The notes under the pieces were generated by a model. That model ran no database searches and was not told where the DNA came from. It saw only the letters and a list, made by a program, of their open reading frames with translations. Below, piece by piece: positions 1 through 12,345 of a stretch of DNA of 64,000 nt. How positions within the stretch are numbered: position 1 is the stretch's first letter; the number at the start of each line of letters is the position of its first letter. The stretch comes from Antilocapra americana (Eukaryota; Chordata; Mammalia; Artiodactyla; Antilocapridae). A program made the translations under genes and the position numbers. The stretch lies in NCBI GenBank assembly GCA_007570785.1, contig ML664161.1:6212723-6276722 (forward strand). The letters run 5' to 3'.

Positions 1-624
1 AGAAGATGGGAATTTCAAGAAAATAAGAGGAAAGGAAGAAAGTGTGAGGTGGACCTCAGTCCTCTTTATGGGCCTGTGCTGCCACACACAGCATTTTATT
101 CTGCTGTGATATCACCAACTATCTTTGCAGAATCCCCGCCTCCCCTTCACCAGATTGCAAATACCAAAAAGGTAGGAATTACACTTCTTCAATTATTGTC
201 CATAGTGCAGTAGCAGATCAGGGTAAGGACAATAGCAAAAAATGGATAGAGGGAGAGCTATATTTTCACATTCTCAGAATAGAAGTTTGGAATCACATAG
301 GAAGAAACTGGTTTGAGAGCTCTATTTCTATGGCAGTCACAATAATTTAGGCCCTGCATTCAATACGATTTCCAGAAAATATTGTATAAATAGAGTAGTT
401 CCATGATAAATACCAAATAAATTAGGGTGATTTGGTGAGGTAAATGAGATAAAGAAGGTTGTGAGCTCCATACAATATCTGAAACATAGTAGATACTCAA
501 CAACTGTTTATTCATCTCTGCTATTTAATTACTTGTGTTATAGCCTACCAACTTGCCAGCATCATATATGGGCTCCAAGGGCCGTATGAATCCAGGGCTA
601 AAGTAAGAGTCCATAAAGAAGGGT
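1..624. other. Non-coding stretch, no gene seen
   Basis: AT-rich intronic sequence. Around 450-510 it reads like a decayed MIR/L2-type tail (repeated-event wording such as 'catagtagatactcaacaactgttta'-like order), too diverged to call firmly. Nothing else is recognised. Confidence 0.5.
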
Positions 625-1012
625 GAGCACCAAAGAATTGATACTTTTGGACTGTGGTGTTGGAGAAGACTCTTGAGAATCCCTTGGACAGCAAGGAGAT
701 CAAATCAGTCAATCCTAAAGGAAATCAACCCTGAATATTCAATGGAAGGACTGATGCTGAAGCTGAAGCTCCAATACTTTGGCTACCTGATGCTAAGAGC
801 CGACTCATTGGAAAAGACCCTGATGCTGGGAAAGTTTGAGGGTAGGAGGAGAAGGGGTCAGACAGAGGATAAGATAGATAGAATCACCAACTCAATGAAC
901 GTGATTTTGAGCAAACTCTGGGCGATGGTGAGGACAGAAAAGCCTGATTGCTGCAGTCCATGGGGTTGCGGAGAGTTGGACACAACTTAGTGGCTGAACA
1001 ATGAACAACTAC
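625..1012 (+). mobile_element. BovB LINE 3' end fragment
   Basis: This stretch is homologous to the 3' ends of the two larger BovB copies at 31.1-31.5 kb and 35.8-36.2 kb. It starts at the end of the RT ORF (GTGGTGTTGGAGAAGACTC...) and runs through the 3' UTR motif ATGGGGTTGCGGAGAGTTGG to CTTAGTGGCTGAACAATGAAC. Translation from 673 gives a decayed BovB C-terminus (RRSNQSILKEI, LKLQYFGYLM). It is more diverged than the copies near 30-36 kb, so probably an older insertion. Confidence 0.93.
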
Positions 1013-1032
1013 AACACCAAGAGCTTTTAAAA

Positions 1033-1175
1033 GGTGGTTACTTGGAACTTCTTAGCAATGCAAAGTCTTGGCCCCACCCCAGACCTACTAAATCAGAAAC
1101 CTTTGAAGGGCACAGCCATCTATGTTTAAGCAGTTTTTCCATTAGACTCCACACAGCATAAGATTGAGAACCACT
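1033..1175 (-). mobile_element. MER5A-like DNA transposon fossil (hAT-Charlie)
   Basis: The sequence follows the reverse complement of the MER5A consensus: an AACTTCTTAGCAATGCAAAG-type run, then CCCCACCCCAGACCTACT, AATCAGAAACC, and the terminal GAGAACCACTG. It is an ancient non-autonomous element with no coding capacity. The identification is from memory of the consensus. Confidence 0.75.
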
Positions 1176-1277
1176 GCTCTACACTAATGGGGGAAACATC
1201 CATTTAAAATAGAGCCAAGCAATCTGGAGGGCAGCCTGAAAGGTATGGAAAGAACCACCTTCCCTAATTTCTTGCTG

Positions 1278-1416
1278 CTTAAAGTGTGATTCCTGGACCA
1301 GCATCCTCACATCACTTATTAGAAATGCTGGACTTCAGGCCCCGTCTCAGACCTACTGGATCAGAAACTGCATTTTAACAATATTCTCAGGTGATTCCTA
1401 TGTATATTAAGCACAT
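1278..1416 (-). mobile_element. Second MER5A-like fossil
   Basis: Same family and orientation as the copy about 100 bp to the left. It shows CATCACTTATTAGAAATGCTG, CCCCGTCTCAGACCTACTGG, ATCAGAAACTGCATTTTAAC and CAGGTGATTCCTATG. The two copies are diverged from each other, so this is not a recent tandem duplication. Confidence 0.75.
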
Positions 1417-4400
1417 GAAGAACTGTCTAATGCATATTCTGAATAGTAGAAGTTGAACTGTGAAAAGAAAGAAAAGTTCAAAACAAGTAAAAATTGCATC
1501 AAAAAATGAAACAAAAATCTCCAGTGTCTCTCCTACAGAGTGGCAGTGTAGAAAGTAATGAGCATTCATTTTATCACAAGCCATATCTCCAATTAAATTT
1601 TACATTATCCATGTAAGTCAGTTATTTGGTGTGGAACAGGAGGACCCCATAGCATTTTAACCTTGCTTTCCAGCAAAAGGATAAGATGAAAGCATCAGAA
1701 CAAGTAGACCACATTTTAAAGCCCAAGACAAGTGAAATGAATCTACTGAGTATTTTGTAGCTGGGAAACATAAACACTGAAAGTGAGTTTTTAAATTCTT
1801 CATCTTTTGTCCTACATTCCTACATACATGCAGCATTTTTCACATATTTAACGAGTAATACTTTTATCACCACGATTTTGCTATTGATTGCTTCTTTAAC
1901 AACAAAATGCATCACAAACAAAAATGAATGAAGCTGTCTGAGGAGAAAATTCCATAGTAGCTTTACTGTCAATGCCCATCATAAATAACCATGACATCAT
2001 AGGAGCCTTATCTACGGGTTGCCGCTACTGATCGATGGCATCACTCTAGTGGTGTAAATAGCTTCTAATGTCCCATCTTCCACCTTCAAATAGGCTCTGA
2101 TTATTTATGATAGCTGTTAGGTTACAAGTCTGAGCTGTGGTTTGGATTTATTTTCTACTTATAGCTGCTGTGGATTTCAAGTTAGATAGGATTATTTTTT
2201 AGTTAAGATGATGAACTGAGATAGAACTGTCATGGAGTGAGGTACACCATCATCTCGTCTGGTTGGTGTCACCATTTGACTATGAATTCACAGTGCCAGA
2301 TTGCCTTCGGTATTATCACTGTCAACCAAAAAATATTAAAAGATAGCAGTTAATCACTGGTTGTTACGAGAAAGGGGAACAAAAAAGCACCAGGTGCAGC
2401 TTTCGACACAATTAAACTGCTTTAAAACACTGTTAGCCTTTTGTTACTAAATTGTGAAGAAGCATATCATCTGCATTGTATGTATTTTACAATAATAAAA
2501 GTGTTTCAACTTGAATGTGACAGCTAGAGATGATTTAGGAGGTAAAAGGAAATCCATCACCTCTCGTGCAAGGTATTCTTCATAATCATAAGAGAGACTG
2601 ACAGGTAACTTGGGCAAGAATACAGTTTTTGCAGAGAGAAATAGAAATGAGCCATGTCTACATGAAACAGGCAGGTGAAACCAAAAAAAAAAAAATCCTT
2701 CAATTAGCCAGATATTTTGTCTATATAATAACAAAAATTGGAATTATTCTGAGCATTAGAGATACATAGTAAGTTATCAAAAATATTTATGAATGAGACC
2801 AGAATGATAGACCATATTTTCACTTTTAAGTTTTTTATCATTGTGTAAATTAAAGATTTTTCTTCTGAATTTTCACTTTTCTTAGGATTTGACTAATTAT
2901 TCAAATACCTGTACTTTTAAGTCATTGCCTCTCACTGAGAAAATTACACTAAAAATAGAAGTTCTCAAAAAACAAAAGAAAAGGTTTTCACCATGAAAAA
3001 CAGTATATGATGAATACCCTAGAGCTCTATTCTTTATGTGTTTTTCCAAGATAAATTTAAAAGTAAATCCAAAAATTATGAGACTATTTTAAAAATCTCA
3101 TATTTCAATATTTGTCCCATCATATTTTATGATTTATCAGTTAGCTAAGCTTCTAAGAAAATAAGAATAGTACTTAAGCATCTGTTATGGTAAAATTTTC
3201 CATCTTACTAAATTTTGGTTTATTTTATATGATTTTTAATTATACATAAAATAACTGCTGTAGTTGGCATTTTTAATGGTTTTTAATCTGTATTAAGAAA
3301 ACAATTGGAAATCAGTTTGCCCCTTATATTTTGCAAACATATTAATAGTAAGAGTATATCTAAACTTAATCACTGCAATGAAAAGTTACCACCTATTGAA
3401 AAATGCCCTAACTCTACCAAATTATGAATTACTACTTTAAGCAATCCATCTTTCCATATTATTTATTGAATTTTCACCTGAGCAACTGTATATTGTTTTA
3501 TAGCTACTTTAAGGACTACTCTATATATTTAAACATATATATTTTTTTAAATTGGAAATACACATATTCTAATGGTAATAAACAACTGCTTGATGATATT
3601 TAAAATGAAAATAGAGGGTTCCCCTCCAACAATTGTGCCCTTATATGAATATTGTGACAATTATTTAATGCTATACTATTTTCCTTTCTAATGATAGTTA
3701 TTTAAATATTCCTTCCCAATATGCTGTGCACCACTAACAGTCTTGAGTAAACTGAAAATCTCAATAGAAAGTGGGAATGTGGCCACTAGGAGCTGACAAT
3801 AGCTGTTTTGTCACATCTAGACCCTGGTACTTACTCAGGAAGTGGGGATTGGTCCAGCCAGCTGATGCCAGGGGAGGATGATTTATTGCCTGGTGTCCTC
3901 AGTGGCAATTGGACCCTTTCCCACTGTCACTCACAACTTGCAAAGATTGTGTCCTAAAGAAGAGGTTCCCCTCCGTTCTAAAGAGATTACAATGCTTGTC
4001 ATAAAGTGTCTTTTAGCAGAGGGAAACGGGTATGAAAATGGGCAAAGAAAGGGAACAATCAGAAGAGGAGAGAAGATGGATGTTCTGTAACCTTTTCTCA
4101 GAGACCCATTTCTTCTACTTTTTCTCCTGTCTTTAGCAGGTTTTTGTTTTCGTTGATGACAATGCGTAATAGCCTGATAAATTGATTTTGTGAGTCCTTT
4201 TTCTCATCTCTTGAGAAGACACTAACTCGTTGGGACTTCAGAGGGCTCGCAGAGGCAGGAGACAACAATTAGTTTGTTGAAGATGTCAGAAAGTAGCTTC
4301 AGAGTTTTGCCAGGAGAAATCCTTACTGACAGATCAGTGCTGACAATGTTGGCAGCTGCTTGAGAAGTGCAGCAAGCAGCTCCAGCATCTTAGGGTCCAG

Positions 4401-5524
4401 GGAGTAAGGCTGCTGCACATTAACTCCACACACAGGTTCTGTCCTCAGAGCTATGAATTCCCCCTGACTCACCAGAATTAAAAAGGGATGTTGTATTGCC
4501 CAAAAAAATAAATAAATAAAGGCTAAGAGCTGGATTCTACAAAAACTTTTGTTAAATATCTTCTTTAATAGCTAAACAAACAGAAAATTAAATCTTGGTG
4601 CTGCTGTTTTTAAATTTAAATCAGTGCCTAAACAAATCTCTAGAACCATCTTCAAAACCTTTTATGTACTGTGCAATTTCAAATTTATTTTTCCATATGC
4701 AAAAATATACACTGCTTGGCACTCAACTCTTTAGAACATATTAATTTCAATAAATCTCTTTAAGGGACCAACTGACATACGTTAAAGAGATAAAATACTC
4801 TACTCTGAACACCCTTCAATTAGTAAGCACTTTGCAGTACCATCCTTGAAATTATTAAACACTATTAACATTCAAATTTACTTCCTAAAACCCTTGCTTT
4901 AAAGTTACCAAATGAGAGGCTCAAAGTGCTGCTTTTCAAATATAAAATAACCTAACTTTTCTAACTCGAAGACATAAAACTGGCAATTTCTTGGTTTTAT
5001 GTTAGTTTCAAAACTTTGAAATGAATATAAAAATCTCATTACATTTTGGTAAGTGTTATAAATATTACAGTGTTATAAATATTTCCTTTTTGGCATGAAA
5101 AAAATCAAAGGATTGATCTTTGCAATGCATGAAAGCAAAATTTCACATTTTGGTAGGCTTGTAACTATTTATATTTCAAGCTGTATAATTTGGAATACTA
5201 TACTCTGTATGTGTAAACATGTCTATAGCATGTTGATTACATATGCATGTTTTTTTTATAAAATTATCACATTAGACTTAATGTCCTAGAAGCTATAATA
5301 CAGCAAGATATTTTTCCAGGCATTTAATCTTTCAGAATGCTTCCCAGATAAACACAGAGCTAAACATAAAACTACATTTTGATGAAAGCTACATCACCCA
5401 CTGAGTGTTTCTCATATTTCTGACAAACAAGTATGAGGTTCCCAAGTTAGACAAATCCTGGGAGATATAAATGGGGTAAGCTTACATATTCTGCAATGAA
5501 GAGTTCCAGGGAAAACCCTGAGAG
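1417..5524. other. Non-coding intronic stretch, no gene seen
   Basis: AT-rich DNA with short A/T runs (for example A-run near 2682-2694 and an AAATAAATAAATAAA run near 4505-4519). No ORF here resembles a known protein. The part from about 1860 to 2350 is higher in complexity and has a CRE-like TGACATCAT, but nothing proves function. Confidence 0.5.
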
Positions 5525-5660
5525 TAAAGAAAGCCTGAATTTCAGACTTTATTTTGCCACCAACTAGCCAATGACCTTGAATATCTCTGGGCCCGTTTTC
5601 CTCATCAGTAAAACAAAGGGTTAATCAGGATGATCCCTCAAAGGACCCTTTCGAGACAGC
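5525..5660 (+). mobile_element. MIR SINE fragment
   Basis: It follows MIR consensus order on the + strand: CCACCAACTAGCCAATGACC, then TTGAATATCTCTGGGCC, TTTTCCTCATCAGTAAAAC and a GGATGATCC block. This is an old tRNA-derived SINE, well diverged. Confidence 0.75.
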
Positions 5661-7639
5661 TGAAATTACAGAATCACTATCTATAGTTTGAAACCACTGA
5701 CTCTGCACAGTCCCTTCAGTACAATTGATGAGTTTAGCCAGAATGAATTGTCTCAGAGACGAAAACCATTGCATGTGTGCATGGCCAATGTCACTTCCTA
5801 AAATTTGAGGAGCAATTATACAGATTTGGGAGCACTCAGTTTTTGATTTCTGGTGGACATTCTTCCCGTCAACTTTTGGCCCCTTCACCGGATGGAAGGA
5901 TGAACGGAAGAAAAGCAACAGAGGTGACCCTCATATCACAGACTACCGCTGATCTGCCACACAATAAAACTTGGTAGGGATACAGTGAGAATTTGGAACC
6001 GAAGTCAGATGGAGGGGTTCATCTAGAGTGTATCCCTGTGACTACTGCTGATGTTATCACAGTATTGATATAGTTGTTAGGGAATGAAAGCATTTAACAT
6101 TTAATGTTAACGCCACAGAAATAAACTATGTAGTCAAATTGTTCATTAAGTGCATTAATCCAGTTGTAAGGGACCTGCATCACAGCAATAATTGCACTGT
6201 CATTTCAAAGCTTTTAAAAGCAAATCAATCCAAATTATATCAACTTGACTTATACCTTCCCAGCAGCAGTGCTTTAGTACTGAATCACAAATAGACGATA
6301 AAAGACACCTTCTGATGTATTTGTAAAGCAGTTTGAAAGCCTTTTGCATTTTTGGCCAAATTCAGAGTTTAAGGATCAGGCACAACAGGTTTGTCCCAAG
6401 TTTTTCCCGTTTTACTTTCTAAACCAAACTATACAATTCACTCACTTTCTATAACTTCATGATATTTGTCACAAATATTGCAATAGATAAGACCAGCACT
6501 TCAATCACAACAGTGAACAGAGTTCTACTGGGTAACAAAAACTCCTCGGCACAACAGGAGACTTTTAAAATTCAAGCACTCTAAACTTAGCAGCCCCCCT
6601 GAGAGCCACAAATTGAGAGAGATTAATTCTGTGCCCCTGCACCCCTCATTACCAGGAGAGCTGAAGTAGGTCAAATGCAAGTTAATCTCCTGAATTCCAC
6701 TTTTGCACATGGATGTTAGGCCAGCCATTACTGTGGACTGGCTAATGTCTTTAAGCTGCATGCATGCAAAATTAATAAACAGCGTGCCCAGCCAATATGA
6801 AATATAAATACAAGGAAATGCCTTGAAGTAATGTAGGTAATGACATTGCACCATATAGTAATTAAGGAAACATATGCACACATGTTACTCCTAGTATATC
6901 TTGAACCAACATGGGAGAAAACAGTGAAAATCAATTGCCCAAGTGCTGAATTTTCCCTTAATAAACCATAACAACACAGAGATGAAAAAATGTTAGTCAA
7001 TCTAAATAGCTAGAAAACTTCAAATGTGATCTGCTTCTACCCACCTTCTGAAAAGGCAAGACAAATTACTCATGTGGAGGGGGATAAAGTTTTAAGCGAA
7101 GCAAGACTGCCATCACTCTGTGAAGGTACAATGTTTTCCATTCTTTAGGGGAGGGGAAAAAAAAAAAAACAGACATACACGTCATGTCAGCACGAAGCTA
7201 GTAAAATCAGGGCTCTGCTTGTCCAGAAGGCCTCATAACAACCTAATTGCCTTACCTCTCTCAGCCTGCAGCCAGGTCAGCCTACTCCTCTTCTATTTTC
7301 ATTACTGACTGCATATTTTCAGGAGTGATAAATGCTGTAATTTTTTTGTAAAATTAAATGAACCATTATCTTGCATTTTGGAGAGCTCTATTTCATTTTG
7401 CAAATGCTTTCACATTCTAACTTATTTCATATGATTGTCACAATAACCCAAGATTAGAATTAAATTAGAAATATTATCCTGGGTACAGTAGTGCAAGATT
7501 AATTAAATTATCAAATGAATAACCAGAGGATCTGATTCCTACTCCTATCTCTGTCACGAACTAGTTTCATGGTTGTAGAAAAGTCATTTTTTCTTAACAA
7601 GCACAGAAAAAAACAAAAAAGTTCACTTAAATGACAGTT
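5661..7639. other. Non-coding intronic stretch, no gene seen
   Basis: Largely free of young repeats. There is an A-run at about 7157-7169. The parts near 6070-6370 and 6560-7000 are mid-GC and rich in TTAAT/ATTAAT and ATGCAAAT-like words, as seen in conserved non-coding DNA, but conservation cannot be tested here. Short decayed MIR-like pieces may lie near 7420-7600. Confidence 0.45.
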
Positions 7640-8068
7640 CAAGGAATAAAATAATGCAAATGGCCCTTAACTACTTGGAAAAAATGTTTAACCTCACTTT
7701 CAGAAAAAGAGAAATGTACATTAAAAGTACAGTGAAATGTCAGCTTTTACTTACAATTGGAAAAATTAAAATGATTTCATTATATACTAGGTTGATGTGT
7801 AAGTGTGACAAATGGGAACTTTCATACACTGTTGTTGGGAAGGTTGGTTAGTATAGCTATGGAAAATTGCAAAACCTGAAATAATTATAAATGCATATAC
7901 CCTTTGACTTATCTAGTTCAATTCTAGGAATTTATTTCTGTAGATCTTCTTCCACAGCTCCCAAATGCTCCATGTACAAAGTTATTCATTTAACATTGTT
8001 TGAGATAGCAAATAATAATTAATACCACTAAATTACAATATACACATTCAATAGAATTCTATACAACA

Positions 8069-8199
8069 GGGACTTTCCTGGTAGTCCAGTGGCTAGGACA
8101 CTGCCCTTTCATTGAAGGGGTCACTGGTTCGATCACTGATTGTGAGACAAAGATCCCATAGGCTGCATAACCAACCAAAAAAGAACTTTTTAAAAAGAA
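8069..8199 (+). mobile_element. CHR/SINE2-type tRNA-derived SINE inside the L1
   Basis: The start GGGACTTTCCTGGTAGTCCA and the CACTGGTTCGATCACTGA (B-box-like), then AAAGATCCCATAGGCTGC and an A-rich end, are typical of the cetartiodactyl CHR-type SINE. Possible target-site duplication: CTATACAACA just left and CTTTACAACA just right. It splits the older L1. Confidence 0.8.
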
Positions 8200-8322
8200 T
8201 ACTTTACAACAAATAAAGAATGAACAGATTCTTTATGTATTGATATAGGATAATCCACAAGAAAAACAATAGAGTTAAAAAAAAAAAAGAGCAAGCTGCG
8301 GAATGGTGTATTTAGTGAACTT

Positions 8323-8538
8323 GTGCTAAGTCACTTCAGTGTGTCCAACTCTTTGCAACCCCATGGACTGTAGCCCACCAGGCTCCTCTGTCCATGGGAT
8401 TCTCTAGGCAAGAATACTGGAATGAGTTGCCGTTCCCTGCTCCGGAGAGTCTTTCCAACTCAGGGATTGAACCCAGGTCTCTTATGTCTCCTGCACTGGC
8501 AAGCGGGTTATTCACCACTAGCACCACCTGGGAAGTAT
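8323..8538 (-). mobile_element. Bov-tA SINE inside the L1
   Basis: Reverse-complement Bov-tA: CCAACTCTTTGCAACCCCAT, GGACTGTAGCCCACCAGGCT, GCAAGAATACTGGAATGAG and the 5' end (here on the right) ACCACCTGGGAAG. The copy is somewhat diverged. It is the second nested insertion in the same L1. Confidence 0.92.
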
Positions 8539-9518
8539 AATACTTGTGTAAAAGAGGAAAACAAAGAATAACCATTTGCCTCTATATGCATATTATACTT
8601 CCAGCAAGATACTCAAAAAAAAAAAAAAACATTGGTGGTGCTTCTGGGAGGAAGATGAGATGATAGGAGATGGGTGTGTTTAGTTAATTAAATAAATATC
8701 TTAAAAGGATTAAGTAGCTATCTATATACCCATGTAAATATAAACGAGTGGATAGATAGATACACAGACATAGGGAAAGAGCCACAAAATATTACGACAA
8801 AAATAAAGCAGACAAATGAATGTATAGGTCACTTTTCACAAAAGATCTCTGTCTACAAACATACAACGCATGTGTGTATGTGTGTACACATAGGTTTTCA
8901 TGTAAACTCTTTAGAATAATATACAAGAAATTGTTGAAACTGAGGAGCAATATGATGTGCTTAAGCACTGATTGAATTCTACTATGCATGCGTATGTTTT
9001 TCAAAATTCAAATTAACTATAAATAAAAGAACAAGGAGGGAAGGGGATAGTATTTAAATTAATTAAAAGATACACACAAAGTAAGTTATCTACCCTTAAA
9101 TGGGATGAAGTGGCCCATAATAAAAGGATTCTATTCCCCCTACAGCCCCACTCTCCTTCACGTACTGATGAGTCTACTGTGGAAAAAGACATTTTCAGTT
9201 AGAAATTCTGTGTATGACAGGCCCCTGAAAACACAAGAGCTCAGGGAATGGATTTGTCTGGTTCGCCACATAAACGCCCAATAAATACGTGTTGACTGAC
9301 TGACAGGCCCAATTGCTAAGCATGCTACAGAATATGTGCAAAACAGCCTACTGAAGCAGTTTGCCATCTCATGAAGACATTTGATTCCAACAGGCTAGCA
9401 CTTAATTGAAAAAATATGGGAAGGACAGGATGGCAAGACCATTCTACAAAGTCCTCTAAAAATGGATGACTATTTCTCTCTGCTTATCTACAGGGCATCT
9501 TCCCTGAGAGACACTAAG

Positions 9519-9521
<3 letters not shown>

Positions 9522-9558
<37 letters not shown>
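9522..9558. repeat. (CA)n microsatellite
   Basis: A pure CA dinucleotide run of 37 nt. The Thr-His-rich ORF across it is an artefact of the repeat. Confidence 0.98.
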
Positions 9559-9560
<2 letters not shown>

Positions 9561-11577
9561 ATTTCTACCAACAGAAATAATTCTTTTTCACATGTTTTGC
9601 CAAAATTCCCCAAGAAAGCCATGATAGGTGATGTGAGAAGGAAGAAAGATGGAAATAACGCCGGTCTGTGCATACTCGTCTGCATGAGGACCCGATGAGG
9701 TGAATGCTCCTAGAAAAATTATGATGTTTGATCCACTGAAGTAAAGAGAGGCTGTTTCTGGGTGTGGAGTGTGAAAAACAGTCTCACTACTTTATAGTCA
9801 CACCTCATAACATAATCCTGTAACACCTACTGACCCAAGATCTCCAAGAAAGGGATAGTGTTAATTCTATTGCACTTATGGGAAATTTGAGGAATACGGA
9901 GCCAAGATCCGCCAGCCCCAAGGTTCTTACTTCTAGCCTGAACCGTGATCTTACCTTGCATATCTGAGGATGAGTAGAATATACTCACATCTTTTCACTA
10001 GATTCCATCTTGTTCTACTCTGGGGACTAAGAGAACAAAGCTGTCCTTTTATGATGACTGTTATCAACTATGAATGTCATTGCTATTCTTTATTTCACAG
10101 AATAAGTAAACACTCTACAAGTGAGACTCCCTTGCAGATATCCATAAGTTAAAAATTAAGATTTCCATTCAAATTTAATAGCTTCTCTATATTTATGGCG
10201 AAGATCTCTTCTTTGCAGTCATTTCAAAAATAACATTTCTTCTTTAAAAGATCTTAGTCCAATAATTATGTAGATCCAGAACAAACATTTCAAATGGATG
10301 GAGTCATTACTCACTATACACTGCTGTTTAAGTCTCCCTCCCCTCTCCTCCCCTCTGTGTCATATTCAGAGTATTTTTATTTTTCAAACATTGAATCATT
10401 TTACTGCTTGCTCGGTTAAGGTTATGATTGGTTGTTAACCACTTCTCTAAAGACTTCAGGAGACTGAGAAACAGTAGAATGGCATTTTTTTACATGAATA
10501 TAAAGTCATGTTCCACCCCTACTCCCCCTCCTCTAGCCGCCTTCCCAGCTCTCCTCCCTGAATGTGTTTTTCTCCCCCACTTCTTAGACGCATTTGGTAA
10601 CAATCAGGCTTTTATTTTAAGGAGCCCTAAGATAAGGTATCTGTGAGCTCCACACTTGGAGTAATTGATCACATTTGTTTCCTGTTCGTAGGTTAGACTC
10701 CTCACTCTTGCTCTTTTAAAAAAGAGGGAAAAAAAAAAAAAAAAGCTCTGCATGTTTCTCATTACCCTCTGCCTTGTTAGCCTCGTAGAAATGTTCTACT
10801 GTGGAGAGTGAAAACAGGACGATACTATTACAAACCCCATCTAGTCGGTGACAGCAGCCCCTCTCTCTCTTTGGGAACCTCTGGCCACTTCCCGCTTTAG
10901 CTGGGAGCCCTCCCACAGACACAGGTATGCACGCCTGCAACTGAGGCAGAGGTTCCCTGACATCCACATGGTGTCTGCATGTTTAATTTTCACGTCGTGC
11001 TGATTCATACCGAGACTGGTCCCCAGGATGACAACATTGTTATCATATGACTCAAACCACCCCACCTCATTTCATTTGGAAATGTTAGCTCAGGTTCAAT
11101 AAGCATCAGCTGCCAATTCTGTAAAAGAAGACCTGTATCTTTCCCATTTATGCTTTCCAGATAAATTGTAATCAGTAGTATTTTATTGACCCTGTCAGGT
11201 GGGGCTTAATTTCAGATATTGTCTAAGGAGAGAAAAATGCAGAAATCTGAACAATCAAGTTCCCTCTTTTGTGTCCGTGGGCCAACGAATTAGAAAACAG
11301 GCCTCAGTCATTTTCTTAACAAAGCAAAAATGCTCATAACTCAGTGTGAAATGAAAAGACAGACCTGCCTTTACTTCCTTTTTTTTAGGACTGACAGAAA
11401 TATCAAAATAAATGATCTATCATGGATAAAATTAATATGTTTACCTATAATACGAATCTTTATTTTAAAAATATGATAGATTTTAATAAAGTGATATGCA
11501 GTTCACGCAAGAAATCTTATCCAATAATTCTTTACCTGAGTAGTACTCCTTAAACATTCAAAGTTTCAAGGCTATCT
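9559..11577. other. Non-coding intronic stretch, no gene seen
   Basis: Unique-looking DNA. It has a CT-rich stretch at about 10330-10360 and an A-run at 10731-10744. The piece 10840-10960 is locally GC-richer but has few CpG. No gene was recognised. Confidence 0.5.
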
Positions 11578-11579
11578 CC

Positions 11580-11702
11580 TTTTTTTTTTTGGTCATGCCA
11601 CACAGCATGTGGGATCTTAGTTAGTTCCCCAACAAGGGGTTGAACCTGTGCCCCTGCAACAGAAGTTAGGAGTCTTAACCACCAGACTCCCAGAGAGGTC
11701 TC
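11580..11702 (-). mobile_element. CHR/SINE2-type SINE
   Basis: A T-run (the A tail of the reverse copy) is followed by GGTCATGCCACACAGCATGT, GGGATCTTAGTTAGTTCCCC, TTGAACCTGTGCCCCTGCA and GTCTTAACCACCAGACTCCC. This is the reverse complement of a tRNA-derived CHR-type SINE. Confidence 0.82.
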
Positions 11703-11849
11703 AAGACTATCTTCTTAACAAGTGCCAGTGTGGTTGGTTGACTGATTTTTGTATTGTTTTGTTTCATTGTTCTAACGTTCACCATGCCTTGGCACCTTTC
11801 TATAAATGGCAAAAGCAACATATCTTAATAGAAGTCAAAATAAACTAAG

Positions 11850-11990
11850 ATTCAAGAGGAGACTGGGACTCTGGTCTAAACCCTACTCTGCAAAGTAGTT
11901 AGGTAACCTTGGGCAAGTTGCTGACCCTTCCTGACCCTCAGTGTCCTCATTTATGAGTGGGATGGGCCACATGGCCTTCAAGAGCTCGCA
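11850..11990 (+). mobile_element. MIR SINE fragment
   Basis: MIR order on the + strand: GACTCTGGTCTAAACCCTAC, then TAACCTTGGGCAAGTTGCTG, CCTCAGTGTCCTCATTTATG and a GGGATGG block. It is a clear but old core region. Confidence 0.82.
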
Positions 11991-12225
11991 CTGTGATAAC
12001 TAACATTGACCTGAATCTCACTGTGAAAAGCTGAGCCCTGGAGGGTCTCTAAGACTGTGTTGATGCAGTAGCTGCTGCTAAACCCTTGAAATGTGACTAG
12101 TCTGAGTGAAGGTATGTTGTAAAATAGACACCAGATTTCAAAGGCTTCAGTGCCAAAAAAGGCAAAATGTTTCAGTAATCATTCTTACCTTGTTTTATGT
12201 TCTGAATAATATTTTAGATACATTG

Positions 12226-12345
12226 GTTGAATGTGGGCAAACTCCTAGAGATAGTGGAAGACAGAGGAGCCTGGTGTGCTACAGTCCATGAGGTCACCAA
12301 GAGCCAAATACAACTAAGCAACTGAACAACAAGAACAACAACAAA
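12226..12345 (+). mobile_element. BovB 3'-terminal fragment
   Basis: A short 3' piece: GTGGGCAAACTCCTAGAGAT, GGAGCCTGGTGTGCTACAGT, a decayed GGTCACCAAGAGCC and CTAAGCAACTGAACAACAAG. It matches the last 100 bp of the BovB 3' UTR. The same 3' end is shared by Bov-A type SINEs, so a SINE origin is possible. Confidence 0.85.

Larger units (their letters stand above)
7640..9020 (+). mobile_element. Old L1M-type LINE 3' region, split by two SINEs
   Basis: The left part matches the order of the L1 ORF2 end: GCAAATGGCCCTTAA, a GAGAAATGTACATTAAAA-type run, AACTTTCATACACTG, AAATGCATATACCCTTTGAC, TAGGAATTTATTTCTGTAGA, ATTGTTTGAGATAGCAAA. It resumes after the first SINE with CAGATTCTTTATGTATTGAT and after the second with ACTTGTGTAAAAGAGG. 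It then becomes an A-run and a gradually unrecognisable tail. The reading frame is destroyed. The right limit is approximate. Confidence 0.75.

Noticed and set aside
8069..8199. tRNA gene suggested by A/B-box-like sequence
   Set aside because: The tRNA-like part belongs to a CHR-type SINE with an A-rich tail. Bov-tA heads were rejected for the same reason.
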